NCBI GenBank assembly: GCA_904394705.1
Contig: CAJFNJ010000039.1
Coordinates: 1-64,000, forward strand
DNA length: 64,000 nucleotides
DNA from: Avimicrobium caecorum
GTDB taxonomy: Bacteria; Bacillota; Clostridia; Oscillospirales; Ruminococcaceae
Direction of reading: 5' to 3'
The number at the start of each line of letters is the position of its first letter. Positions within the stretch are counted from its first letter, which is position 1. Positions 29,597-40,936 of this stretch are shown in pieces. Position numbers and translations under genes: made by a program. A model generated the notes under the pieces. It worked only from the letters and a program-made list of their open reading frames with translations, did no database searches and was not told the DNA's origin.

Positions 29597-32575
29597 ATGG
29601 CAGACCGATACAATGTCGATGATATTCTCGAGGAGATCAAGCGCAAGAAGAGCGGGTCAGGCAGTATGATCTCCTCACGGCGGGCGCAGGACGAGGACGA
29701 AGCGCCGGTTTACAGCCGTTATGACCAGGAGCCGGACGAGGCTTCCTACGAGACCCGCTATACCCGGAGCCGGTCGGTGGACGACTATGAGGAGCCGCCC
29801 CGCCGCCGTCGGGAGAGCCGTTATGAGGACGACCGGTATGAGGACCGCTATGCGGCCCGTCCTGCCCGGAGCCGGGACTATGACGATTATGATGACTATG
29901 ATGACCGTCCCCGCCGCCGTCCGGAGCCCCGCCGGGAGTATGAGGATTATCCGTCCGAGCGCCGGGAATCCCGCCGGTACGACAGCCGGTATGACGAGGA
30001 CTATGAGGAGCCCCGCCGTCCGGCACGCCGCCGGGAGGACCGGTATGACGATGACCGGTACGACGACCGTTACGCGGCCCGTCCTGCCCGGAGCCGGGAC
30101 TATGATGACTACGATGACTATGACGACCGTCCCCGCCGCCGTCCGGAGCCTCGCCGGGAGTATGAGGACTATCCGTCCGAGCGCCGGGAATCCCGCCGGG
30201 ACGAAGAACCCCGCAGCGGATTCCGGTTCCGTGGGGAGGCCGAAGACGAGATGCCGGCAGCCCGTACCGAGCGGTACGAGGAACCGCCCCGCCGCCGCCG
30301 TCGGGACGAGTATGAGGAGCCGCCCCGCAAGGCGGAGCCGGAGCGCACCCGGGAACCGGAGCGCAGCCGCGAGCCGGACGATGATCTGAGCATTCTCCGG
30401 GACCGCATCAGCGACAACACTCCCCGGCGCAGCCGGTTTGCCGACCTGGAGGAGGAAGAATCCTCCGCACCGGCGGCAGCGCCTGCCGCACCCCAGGGTG
30501 TATCGGGTGAGACCATCATCACCAGCCGGGAGGATATCCTCAAGAACTTCGGACGGGGCCGCACCCAGTCCTTCACCCGGAATTTTGATGCGGCCAAGGC
30601 TGAGCGCCGGCAGGACATCGCCGCCATCCAGAAGGAGGTCTCCGGAGAGGAGGAGCCTCCGGTGCCGGACGACTACACCGCCACCCAGATGAATATCGAC
30701 CTCTACTCCATGGACGAGCAGGGCAACTCCAAGGCGGAAACCGAACGCCGGGACCGCCGCCGCCGTCAGAAGGAGGAGAAGGGCGAACCGGTGGTGGAGG
30801 AGGAGCTGGACGACCTCACCGATGAGGTGGACGACTTCAACACCCCCAAGGACGCCAACAAAGTCTATGCCCGCATCCGCAAGACCAAGAAGGGCCTGAT
30901 GATCCGGCTGGGACTTTCGGTGGTGCTGTTTGCCCTGATGTGCTACCTCACCGTATCCCTCAAGAATATCAATCTGCCGCTGCTCACCTTCATGCTCCCC
31001 GAGAAGAATATGCGCGTCTTTATGGGCGTCAACCTCGGCGTGCTGGTGCTGGCAGTGCTGCTCAATATCTCCACCATCCTGGGCGGCCTCAAGGCGCTCT
31101 TTACCCTCCGTCCCAGCGGTGACGGCCCGGTGGCTGTGGCTGCTCTGGCGGCGGTGATCCAGGGCATTGTGCTGATCGTGTTCCCGGATCAGGTCACCAG
31201 TGACAATGTGGGTTACTACTTCGCCGTGGTGATCCTGGTGCTGATCTTCAACCTCATCGGCAAGCTCTTCATGATCAACCGGGTGGACCAGAACTTCCGT
31301 CTGCTGGCGGAAGGCGGATATCAGCGCCATGCTTTCAATATCATCAATGACCGCAACCTCGCCCGGGAGCTCACCCAGAACCTGGATCTGGAGCAGCCGG
31401 TGGTGGGATACAGCCAGCCGGCTGACTTCCTCACCAACTTCATGCACCTCTCCTTCACCGAGGACTTCGGCGAGAATGTGTCCCGCATCACCACCCCCAT
31501 CTTCCTGGTGGCGGATCTGGTCTGCTCCATCATTGTGATGGTCATCTACGGGGACCCCTTCCTGGCACTCACCGTCTTTTCGGCGGCGACCCTGCTCAGT
31601 GCGCCCCTCACCAGCACCATTGTCGGCAACCTTCCCCTGCGCCGCATGAACAAGGCGCTCTCCCAGGATGGTTCGATGGTAGCGGGCTATACTGCCCTGG
31701 ACCGGTTCGATGACATCAACTGCTTTGTCATCCGGGACAGCGAGCTGTTCGGGCCCCAGTCCATCACCCTCCACGGCATCAAGACCTTCGATCAGAAGCG
31801 CATTGATGAGGCCATGGTGGATGCCGCCAGCATTGTCTGCAAGAGCGACTGTGTGCTCAGCTACATCTTCACCCAGATGATCGGCGGCAATGAGAAGATC
31901 CTCAAGAAGGCGGACAGCATTGTCTATGAGGACTCCATGGGGATTTCCGCCTGGGTGGACGGCAAACGGGTGCTGATCGGCAACCGGGAACTGATGATGA
32001 ACCACAACATCGAGATCCCGTCCAAGGACTATGAGAAGAAGTTCGTCAAGGACGGACGGGAAGTACTCTACCTGGCAAATTCCGGCGAGCTCACCGCCAT
32101 CTTTGTGCTGAGCTATGCCGCTGATCCGGATATTGTGGACGAGCTGGGCGTGCTGGTGGATCGGGATATCGGTATCTCGGTCTACACCACCGATTCCAAC
32201 ATCACCCCCCAGAAGATTTCGGAACTCTTCGACTTCCCGGAGGATATGGTGGAGATCGTGCCCTACAAGCTCCATGGTCAGTGTGACCGCCTGATGGCCC
32301 ACAAGGACCGCGCGAGAGCCGAGATCGTCTACAATGGCTCGCTGGCCTCCAAGGTGCGCACCCTGAGCGGCATCATCACCGCCAAGACCTCCATCCTGCT
32401 GGGTGTGATCCTCCAGGGCGTGGGTATGACACTGGGTTACTTTGCGGTCTGCCTGCTGGCCTTCACCAACAGTAACGGCAATGGCTTCGGTACCCTGAGC
32501 TTTACTCTGCTCATTGCCTACCAGCTGTTCTGGGGACTCATCACCATGCTGCTGCCCAACCTGCGGCGCTACTGA
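29597..32575 (+). CDS. Pseudo-P-type ATPase membrane protein with long disordered N-terminal tail
   Basis: 992 residues. Residues 1 to about 425 are low complexity (Arg, Asp, Glu, Tyr, Pro), with two copies of a 49-residue repeat (79-127 and 153-201). The C-terminal half has about eight membrane helices and the outline of a heavy-metal P-type ATPase: a Pro-containing helix (LLSAPLTSTIVGNLPL), a phosphorylation-domain start (INCFVIRDSELFGP), a nucleotide-domain-like segment (GISAWVDGKRVLIGNREL, about 780-798) and a late hinge (IVYNGSLASKV). But the DKTGT motif is replaced by D714-S-E-L-F, TGES is absent with a very short actuator region, and GDGxNDxP is missing. It cannot pump by the normal phospho-enzyme cycle. 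A structural, sensing or scaffold role is inferred. It is coupled with rlmB upstream. Confidence 0.85.
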   Translation: MADRYNVDDILEEIKRKKSGSGSMISSRRAQDEDEAPVYSRYDQEPDEASYETRYTRSRSVDDYEEPPRRRRESRYEDDRYEDRYAARPARSRDYDDYDDYDDRPRRRPEPRREYEDYPSERRESRRYDSRYDEDYEEPRRPARRREDRYDDDRYDDRYAARPARSRDYDDYDDYDDRPRRRPEPRREYEDYPSERRESRRDEEPRSGFRFRGEAEDEMPAARTERYEEPPRRRRRDEYEEPPRKAEPERTREPERSREPDDDLSILRDRISDNTPRRSRFADLEEEESSAPAAAPAAPQGVSGETIITSREDILKNFGRGRTQSFTRNFDAAKAERRQDIAAIQKEVSGEEEPPVPDDYTATQMNIDLYSMDEQGNSKAETERRDRRRRQKEEKGEPVVEEELDDLTDEVDDFNTPKDANKVYARIRKTKKGLMIRLGLSVVLFALMCYLTVSLKNINLPLLTFMLPEKNMRVFMGVNLGVLVLAVLLNISTILGGLKALFTLRPSGDGPVAVAALAAVIQGIVLIVFPDQVTSDNVGYYFAVVILVLIFNLIGKLFMINRVDQNFRLLAEGGYQRHAFNIINDRNLARELTQNLDLEQPVVGYSQPADFLTNFMHLSFTEDFGENVSRITTPIFLVADLVCSIIVMVIYGDPFLALTVFSAATLLSAPLTSTIVGNLPLRRMNKALSQDGSMVAGYTALDRFDDINCFVIRDSELFGPQSITLHGIKTFDQKRIDEAMVDAASIVCKSDCVLSYIFTQMIGGNEKILKKADSIVYEDSMGISAWVDGKRVLIGNRELMMNHNIEIPSKDYEKKFVKDGREVLYLANSGELTAIFVLSYAADPDIVDELGVLVDRDIGISVYTTDSNITPQKISELFDFPEDMVEIVPYKLHGQCDRLMAHKDRARAEIVYNGSLASKVRTLSGIITAKTSILLGVILQGVGMTLGYFAVCLLAFTNSNGNGFGTLSFTLLIAYQLFWGLITMLLPNLRRY
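29831..29977 (+). repeat. 147-base direct repeat, copy 1
   Basis: Encodes residues 79-127 of the pseudo-ATPase tail (DRYEDRYAARPARSRDYDDY and on). Copy 2 at 30053-30199 gives almost the same peptide; the period is 222 bases. Confidence 0.85.
30053..30199 (+). repeat. 147-base direct repeat, copy 2
   Basis: Encodes residues 153-201. It differs from copy 1 mainly at silent third positions and in one Glu/Asp exchange, which suggests duplication followed by selection on the protein. Confidence 0.85.
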
Positions 32576-32595
32576 TAAAACAAGCAGAATGCACA

Positions 32596-32637
32596 ATACA
32601 CCACCCGTAAATTGTATATGGGTGGTGTATTTTTTTG
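32596..32637 (+). terminator. Terminator of the rlmB/pseudo-ATPase operon
   Basis: ATACACCACCC, 13-base loop, GGGTGGTGTAT, seven T residues. Confidence 0.92.
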
Positions 32638-32648
32638 CGCTTCCTCTC

Positions 32649-32677
32649 TTGTACTTGCTTCGCCGGGATTGTATAAT
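32649..32677 (+). promoter_or_regulatory. Promoter of the EF-G-like gene
   Basis: TTGTAC, 17-base spacer, TATAAT. Confidence 0.7.
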
Positions 32678-32801
32678 AAAACTATAATTATTGAAAGAGA
32701 AGTTCGCAACTTATTTAATTTGACGAATACCAGGCCGAAACAGTCCCCGATGGACTGCAGGCGGGCTCTTTTAATAAAAAATGGAAAGGGGCGATGACGC
32801 T

Positions 32802-34868
32802 ATGAAACAATATCTGGCAGGTAAAATAAGGAATGTTGCGCTGGCAGGCCACAGTTCCAGTGGTAAGACCACACTGGCTGAGGCTCTGCTTTACAAGACC
32901 GGCTATTCCGACCGGCTCGGCAAGGTAGCGGACGGCAATACTGTCTGCGACTTTGACCCGGAGGAGATCAAGCGCAAGGTATCGGTATCTTCCACCGTGG
33001 CACCGTTTGCATGGGGCAGTACCAAGATCAATCTCATCGACACCCCCGGACTCTTTGACTTTGAGGGCGGTATGTACGAAGGCATGATCGCAGCCGAAAG
33101 CGCACTGATCACCGTATCTGCCCGGGACGGCGTGGAAGTGGGCACCGAAAAGGCCTACGAACTGGCAGACCGTCTGGGCCGTGCCAAGATGTTCTTTGTC
33201 ACTCAGATGGATATGGACCATGCGGATTTCTATAAGGTGCTCGAACAGCTCAAATCCGAATTCGGCCCGAGTGTCTGCCCGCTGGTAGTTCCGTTCATGA
33301 AGGACGGCAAGGTGGACTGCTACATCAATCTGATCGACAACAAGGCTTACCGCTATGAAAACGGCGTGATCGCTGAGGCTGAAATGCCCGATACCGGTCA
33401 CCGTCTGGAAGGCCTGATCGCAGCGATGTCCGAAGCGATTGCTGAAACCGATGAAGGTCTCTTTGAGAAGTTCTTCTCGGGCGAACAGTTTACCCGTGAC
33501 GAGATCCTGCACGGCATCCATCAGGGTGTGAAGAGCGGTTCCATTGCGCCGGTATTCTGCGGCTCGGCTGTGACCATGGACGGCATCGATATGCTGCTGG
33601 ACGCTATGGTGGACCACCTGCCGTCCGCCTATGAGAGCGCCGGTCTGGTTGCTGAAAACGAAGCCGGTGATCCGGTGGATGTTCCCTGCACCGATGAAGC
33701 GCCCCTGGCAGTTCTGGTATTCAAGACCGTAGCTGACCCGTTTGTGGGCAAGCTCTCCTATGTCAAGGTTGTATCCGGCAAGATCACTGCCGATACCGAA
33801 CTCTATAATATGCGCACCGGCAATGTGGAGCGGCTGGGCAAGATGCTGCACACCCGCGGCAAGAAGCAGGAGGAGACCACTGTGATCTCCGCCGGTGACA
33901 TCGGCGCCATCACCAAGCTCCCCGAAGCTGTAACCGGCGATACCCTCTGCGATCCCGCCTACAAGGTAAAGTTCGCGGAACTGGTATTCCCGAAGCCCAC
34001 CCTGTCCATGGCTGTGGTAGCCAAGAACAAGGCAGATGAGGGCAAGGTAGCCCAGAGCATGCAGCGCCTGATGGAAGAAGATCCCACTATCCGCTTTGAG
34101 CAGAACAAGGAAACCCGGCAGCAGGTACTCACCGGCCTGGGCGACCAGCACCTGGATGTGATTGTATCCAAGCTGGCGAACAAGTTCGGTGTGGAGATCA
34201 GCCTGGAAAAGGCCAAGGTACCCTATCGTGAGACCATCCAGAAGAAGGTCAAGGTACAGGGACGCCACAAGAAGCAGTCGGGCGGACATGGTCAGTTCGG
34301 CGATGTATGGATCGAATTCGAGCCCTGTGACAGCGAGACTCTGGTCTTTGAAGAGAATGTGTTCGGCGGCGCTGTGCCCAAGAACTACTTCCCCGCTGTG
34401 GAAAAGGGTCTGCAGGAGTGCGTTCAGAAGGGCGTACTGGCTGGCTATCCGGTTGTAGGCCTCAAGGCCACTCTGGTGGACGGTTCCTACCACCCGGTAG
34501 ACTCGTCTGAAATGGCGTTCAAGACTGCTGCTTCCATCGCTTACAAGACTGCGCTGCCGCAGGCATCTCCGGCAATCCTGGAGCCCATCGGCAACCTGAA
34601 GGTCACTGTTCCGGACAGCTACACCGGCGACATTATGGGCGATCTCAACAAGCGCCGTGGCCGTGTGCTGGGCATGGAGCCCGCCGGCAAGGGTCTGACC
34701 ACCATCGAAAGCGATGTGCCCATGAGTGAAATGGGCGACTTCACCACCGTGCTGCGTTCTATTACCCAGGGCCGCGGCAGCTTCACACTGGACTTTGCCC
34801 GGTATGAACTGCTTCCCAAGCAGCTGGAGGAAAAGGTCATTGCCGAAGCTGGCAAGCAGGCTGAATAA
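32802..34868 (+). CDS. EF-G-like translational GTPase paralogue
   Basis: 688 residues with the full EF-G domain order I-V. G1 is GHSSSGKTT (residues about 14-22). G3 is D80-T-P-G-L84-F-D-F: Leu84 replaces the His that activates water in EF-G. G4 is T134-Q-M-D, where EF-G has N-K-x-D, so two base-recognition residues are altered. Domain IV (GRHKKQSGGHGQFGDVWIEF) and domain V (YTGDIMGDLNKRRGRVLGM) are well preserved. Many Firmicutes carry such a second EF-G-like protein with changed G3; its role is unsettled. Strong codon bias indicates good expression. ATG 32802 follows AAAGGGG; an ATG 21 bases upstream overlaps that site. Confidence 0.88.
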   Translation: MKQYLAGKIRNVALAGHSSSGKTTLAEALLYKTGYSDRLGKVADGNTVCDFDPEEIKRKVSVSSTVAPFAWGSTKINLIDTPGLFDFEGGMYEGMIAAESALITVSARDGVEVGTEKAYELADRLGRAKMFFVTQMDMDHADFYKVLEQLKSEFGPSVCPLVVPFMKDGKVDCYINLIDNKAYRYENGVIAEAEMPDTGHRLEGLIAAMSEAIAETDEGLFEKFFSGEQFTRDEILHGIHQGVKSGSIAPVFCGSAVTMDGIDMLLDAMVDHLPSAYESAGLVAENEAGDPVDVPCTDEAPLAVLVFKTVADPFVGKLSYVKVVSGKITADTELYNMRTGNVERLGKMLHTRGKKQEETTVISAGDIGAITKLPEAVTGDTLCDPAYKVKFAELVFPKPTLSMAVVAKNKADEGKVAQSMQRLMEEDPTIRFEQNKETRQQVLTGLGDQHLDVIVSKLANKFGVEISLEKAKVPYRETIQKKVKVQGRHKKQSGGHGQFGDVWIEFEPCDSETLVFEENVFGGAVPKNYFPAVEKGLQECVQKGVLAGYPVVGLKATLVDGSYHPVDSSEMAFKTAASIAYKTALPQASPAILEPIGNLKVTVPDSYTGDIMGDLNKRRGRVLGMEPAGKGLTTIESDVPMSEMGDFTTVLRSITQGRGSFTLDFARYELLPKQLEEKVIAEAGKQAE

Positions 34869-34910
34869 TTGTGTTTTCCCGAAAGGAAAGAAATTCCCCC
34901 TTTGAATAAC

Positions 34911-34961
34911 AAAAGCCGGACGGCTCATCGGAAATACCCGGTGAGCCGTCCGGCTTTGTTG
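34911..34961 (+). terminator. Bidirectional terminator
   Basis: AAAGCCGGACGGCTCA, 14-base loop, TGAGCCGTCCGGCTTT. It lies between the convergent EF-G-like gene and csoR. Confidence 0.85.
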
Positions 34962-34976
34962 TTTGAATCGGGGTGG

Positions 34977-35249
34977 TCAGCGGGACATCTTATCCAGAAC
35001 GGACATGACTTCATCCAGCTTGGTTTCCACTTCCTCGGGAGTGCCGCCGGTGAGGGAATCCTTGACGCATCCAGCCAGATGGGCCCGGATGATCTCCTTG
35101 TTGGCCTTGCCGAGGATCGAGATCACTGCCAGCACCTGATTGGAGATGTCAATGCAGTACCGGTCCTCATCGATCATCTTGAGGATTCCGTCCAGCTGTC
35201 CCCGGGCGGTTTTGATGAGAGGGACTACCTTGTCACGGTCGGCTTTCAT
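34977..35249 (-). CDS. csoR: CsoR-family copper-sensing repressor
   Basis: 90 residues, all helical. The Cu(I) ligands of CsoR are conserved as Cys32 (RYCID), His57 and Cys61 (RAHLAGC), with spacing 25 and 4 as in the Mycobacterium protein. This favours copper over the nickel or sulfide sensors of the family. ATG 35249 follows GAGGAGGG. It is the last gene of the copA-copZ-csoR operon, 13 bases after copZ, and probably binds the C/G-rich palindrome in the operon promoter. Confidence 0.92.
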   Translation of the reverse strand: MKADRDKVVPLIKTARGQLDGILKMIDEDRYCIDISNQVLAVISILGKANKEIIRAHLAGCVKDSLTGGTPEEVETKLDEVMSVLDKMSR

Positions 35250-35262
35250 GGCAGAGCCCTCC

Positions 35263-38352
<3,090 letters not shown>

Positions 38353-38383
38353 GGTTTCACCTCAACAGTTTCATGTAGGTTTA

Positions 38384-38401
38384 CCCTCCCCCGGGGGAGG
38401 G
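38384..38401 (-). promoter_or_regulatory. Probable CsoR operator
   Basis: Perfect palindrome CCCTCCCCC-GGGGGAGGG just downstream of the copA -10. Known CsoR operators are G/C-tract dyads of this kind. Its position would block or trap RNA polymerase without copper. Confidence 0.7.
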
Positions 38402-38417
38402 GGTGTTTCTGCCTATA

Positions 38418-38445
38418 ATTATACTGTGAAAGTGTAGTTTGTCAA
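38418..38445 (-). promoter_or_regulatory. Consensus promoter of the copper operon
   Basis: On the minus strand a perfect TTGACA, a 16-base spacer and a perfect TATAAT, about 65 bases upstream of copA. Confidence 0.88.
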
Positions 38446-38484
38446 GAGGGGGCGAGAAGATTTTCAGGCAGGTGGGTTTTCGGC

Positions 38485-38539
38485 TTGCCAAAGGACGGCG
38501 GATATTCTACAATAGAGGGGAAAGATCACCAACTGGTGA
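38485..38539 (+). promoter_or_regulatory. Promoter and operator of the DUF3795 gene
   Basis: TTGCCA (38485-38490), 17-base spacer, TACAAT (38508-38513). Just past the expected +1 is TCACCA-AC-TGGTGA (38526-38539), a perfect inverted repeat that looks like a repressor site. Confidence 0.6.
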
Positions 38540-38561
38540 GAGTAAAAAAGGAGATGAAGCC

Positions 38562-38876
38562 ATGCTGATATCCTGCTGCGGAAACCGCTGTGATGAATGT
38601 GAGCGGTATCCGGGGGAGTGTCCCGGCTGTGCGGCCATCGGCGGAAAAGCGGAGTGGTGTGCCAGTCTGGATGTGGAGGTCTGCCCCTTTGTGACCTGTG
38701 CGGCAGAAACAGGAGTTTCCCATTGCGGCGAATGTGAGGAGTTCCCCTGTGAGCTCTATGAGCTGACCCTGTCCGAGGACGCCGGAGAGGAAGAACGCCG
38801 GGCCTTTGCCATGGCACGGTACCGGAACTTCGGCCTTCTGGATGCCCAGCGGTTTTTGGAAAAACAGTCCGATTGA
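38562..38876 (+). CDS. DUF3795 Cys-rich protein
   Basis: 104 residues with 13 Cys, in the DUF3795 pattern: CCGNRCDECERYPGECPGC, then CASLDVEVCPFVTC and HCGECEEFPC. The Cys groups suggest zinc or iron-sulfur binding; the role is unknown. ATG follows AAAAAGGAG. It precedes pgk by 62 bases on the same strand and may be co-transcribed with the glycolytic genes, because no clear terminator separates them. Confidence 0.85.
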   Translation: MLISCCGNRCDECERYPGECPGCAAIGGKAEWCASLDVEVCPFVTCAAETGVSHCGECEEFPCELYELTLSEDAGEEERRAFAMARYRNFGLLDAQRFLEKQSD

Positions 38877-38938
38877 GTCGAACGGGAGTTTTCCCGTCCC
38901 ATGACCATCAAAATAAAAGAGAAGCAGGTGTCTTAGTT

Positions 38939-40132
38939 ATGAATCGTATGCTGAACAAGAAGAGCATCCGGGATATTTCTCCCAAGGGAAAGCGGGTCCT
39001 GGTGCGCTGTGACTTCAATGTGCCGCTGGATGGCAGCACCATCACCGACGATAAGCGCATCACCGAGGCGCTGCCCACCGTCCGCTATCTGATGGAACAG
39101 GGCGGACGGGTGATCCTCTGCTCCCATCTGGGACGCCCCAAGGGTCAGGTGAACCCCAAGTACAGCTTGGCTCCGGTGGCAGCACGGCTTTCGGAGCTGC
39201 TGGGCTGCGAAGTGCCGCTCTCGGCTGACATCATCGGCGAAGATGCCCACCGGCTGGCTGATTCCCTGAAGGACGGTCAGGTCATGCTGCTGGAAAATGT
39301 GCGGTTCGATCCCAGAGAGGAAAAGAACGACCCCGAATTTGCCAAGGAACTGGCTTCCCTGGCAGAGCTCTATGTCAATGACGCCTTCGGCACTGCCCAT
39401 CGTGCCCATGCCTCCACCGCCGGTGTGGCAGACTATCTGCCCGCTGTCTGCGGCTTCCTCATCGAGAAGGAGATCGGCTTCCTGGGCGGCGCGCTGGAAG
39501 ACCCCAAGCGTCCCTTTACTGCCATTCTGGGCGGCGCCAAGGTATCGGATAAGATCGGCGTGATCCGCAGCCTGCTGGAAAAGGTGGACAGCCTGCTCAT
39601 CGGCGGCGGTATGGCCTATACCTTCATCAAGGCACAGGGCGGCGCCATTGGTGACTCGCTCTGCGAGGAGGATAAGCTGGATCTGGCCCGGGATCTTCTG
39701 GCAGAGGCCAGGGAAAAGGGTGTGCGCCTGCTGCTGCCGGTGGACACTGTGATTGCCGACGCCTTCAGTGAGGAAGCCAATACCCGCACTGTTGCCGCCG
39801 GGGAGATCCCGGACGGCTGGCAGGGTCTGGACATCGGCGAAGCCACCCGGGAACTGTTTGCCCAGGAGATCAGGAATGCCGCCACTGTGGTCTGGAACGG
39901 ACCCATGGGCGTCTTTGAGATGAAGAAGTTCGCTGCCGGTACCGAGGCAGTGGCAAAGGCTCTGGCAGAGAGCGATGCCATCACCATCATCGGCGGCGGC
40001 GATTCGGCTGCGGCTGCGGCTCAGCTGGGCTATGCCGACCGCATCAGCCATATCTCCACCGGCGGCGGTGCGTCGCTGGAGTTCCTGGAGGGTCTGGTGC
40101 TGCCGGGTATCGCCTGCCTGGAAGACAAGTAA
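38939..40132 (+). CDS. pgk: Phosphoglycerate kinase
   Basis: 397 residues. N-domain substrate motif RVLVRCDFNVPLD, the Arg-rich HLGRPKG, FGTAHRAHAS, hinge and C-domain nucleotide site ILGGAKVSDKIGV and GGGDSAAA are all present. It transfers phosphate from 1,3-bisphosphoglycerate to ADP. ATG 38939 follows AGGTG at a 10-base spacing, a modest site. First of the pgk-tpiA-gpmI group. Confidence 0.97.
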   Translation: MNRMLNKKSIRDISPKGKRVLVRCDFNVPLDGSTITDDKRITEALPTVRYLMEQGGRVILCSHLGRPKGQVNPKYSLAPVAARLSELLGCEVPLSADIIGEDAHRLADSLKDGQVMLLENVRFDPREEKNDPEFAKELASLAELYVNDAFGTAHRAHASTAGVADYLPAVCGFLIEKEIGFLGGALEDPKRPFTAILGGAKVSDKIGVIRSLLEKVDSLLIGGGMAYTFIKAQGGAIGDSLCEEDKLDLARDLLAEAREKGVRLLLPVDTVIADAFSEEANTRTVAAGEIPDGWQGLDIGEATRELFAQEIRNAATVVWNGPMGVFEMKKFAAGTEAVAKALAESDAITIIGGGDSAAAAAQLGYADRISHISTGGGASLEFLEGLVLPGIACLEDK

Positions 40133-40147
40133 GCGCAGGAGGACAGC

Positions 40148-40936
40148 ATGAATCGGGAAAAGAGAACGCCTGTGATCGCAGGCAACTGGAAGATGAACAG
40201 CGGCAGTCCGGCAGAGGCTTCGGCTCTGCTGGGCGGTCTGCTGGAGGCCTGCCCCAAGGCTCCGGCCTGTGAGGTGGTAGTCTGCCCGCCTGCAACAGCG
40301 CTGGCACTGGCAGCGGAGACCCTCCGGGGCAGCGCCATTGCCCTGGGCGCCCAGAACTGCCACTTTGCCCCATCCGGTGCCTACACCGGCGAGGTATCTG
40401 CCGCCATGCTCACCGGAGTGGGCTGTACCCATGTCATCATCGGACATTCCGAGCGCCGGCAGTACTTCGGCGAGACCAACGAAACCACCGGAAAGCGCCT
40501 GGCGGCAGCGGTAGTCGGAGGGCTCTGCGGTATCCTCTGTGTGGGTGAGAGCCTGGAACAGCGGGAAGCCGGACAGGAGATCGAAACCTGTGCTGCCCAG
40601 CTTGCGGGCGGCCTGGCGGAGATTCCGGCAGAGGCACTGGCCCATGTGATGATCGCCTATGAGCCGGTGTGGGCCATCGGCACCGGACGCACCGCCACTG
40701 CACAGGAGGCCAACCGGGTATGCGGCCAGATCCGCCGCCTGCTGGCAGAGCGGTACGGTAAGGAAGCAGCCGACGGGGTGCGCATTCTGTACGGCGGCTC
40801 GATGAATGAGAAGAACGCCGCGGAACTGCTGGCCCAGCCGGAGATCGACGGCGGGCTCATCGGCGGAGCTTCTCTCAAGCCGGAGAGCTTTGCCGCCATT
40901 ATCCGCGCCTGTGAAGCAGGGGAGGCGAAGGCATGA
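40148..40936 (+). CDS. tpiA: Triosephosphate isomerase
   Basis: 262 residues. AGNWKMN at the N-terminus (catalytic Asn/Lys), GHSERR (His electrophile), the AYEPVWAIGTG loop with the catalytic Glu, and GGSMNEKN phosphate-binding turn are all intact. AGGAGG site seven bases upstream. Its last four bases overlap the gpmI start (ATGA). Confidence 0.97.
   Translation: MNREKRTPVIAGNWKMNSGSPAEASALLGGLLEACPKAPACEVVVCPPATALALAAETLRGSAIALGAQNCHFAPSGAYTGEVSAAMLTGVGCTHVIIGHSERRQYFGETNETTGKRLAAAVVGGLCGILCVGESLEQREAGQEIETCAAQLAGGLAEIPAEALAHVMIAYEPVWAIGTGRTATAQEANRVCGQIRRLLAERYGKEAADGVRILYGGSMNEKNAAELLAQPEIDGGLIGGASLKPESFAAIIRACEAGEAKA

Noticed and set aside
29831..30199. CRISPR array or minisatellite
   Set aside because: Only two units of 147 bases, in frame inside a coding region, without spacers.
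29675..32596. Very long open frame antisense to the pseudo-ATPase gene
   Set aside because: High GC and biased third positions of the plus-strand gene keep the opposite frame open; it lacks a ribosome binding site and has no recognisable domains. The same applies to long antisense frames over 6352-8880, 15231-17729, 32715-34928, 35572-38418 and 56230-58218.
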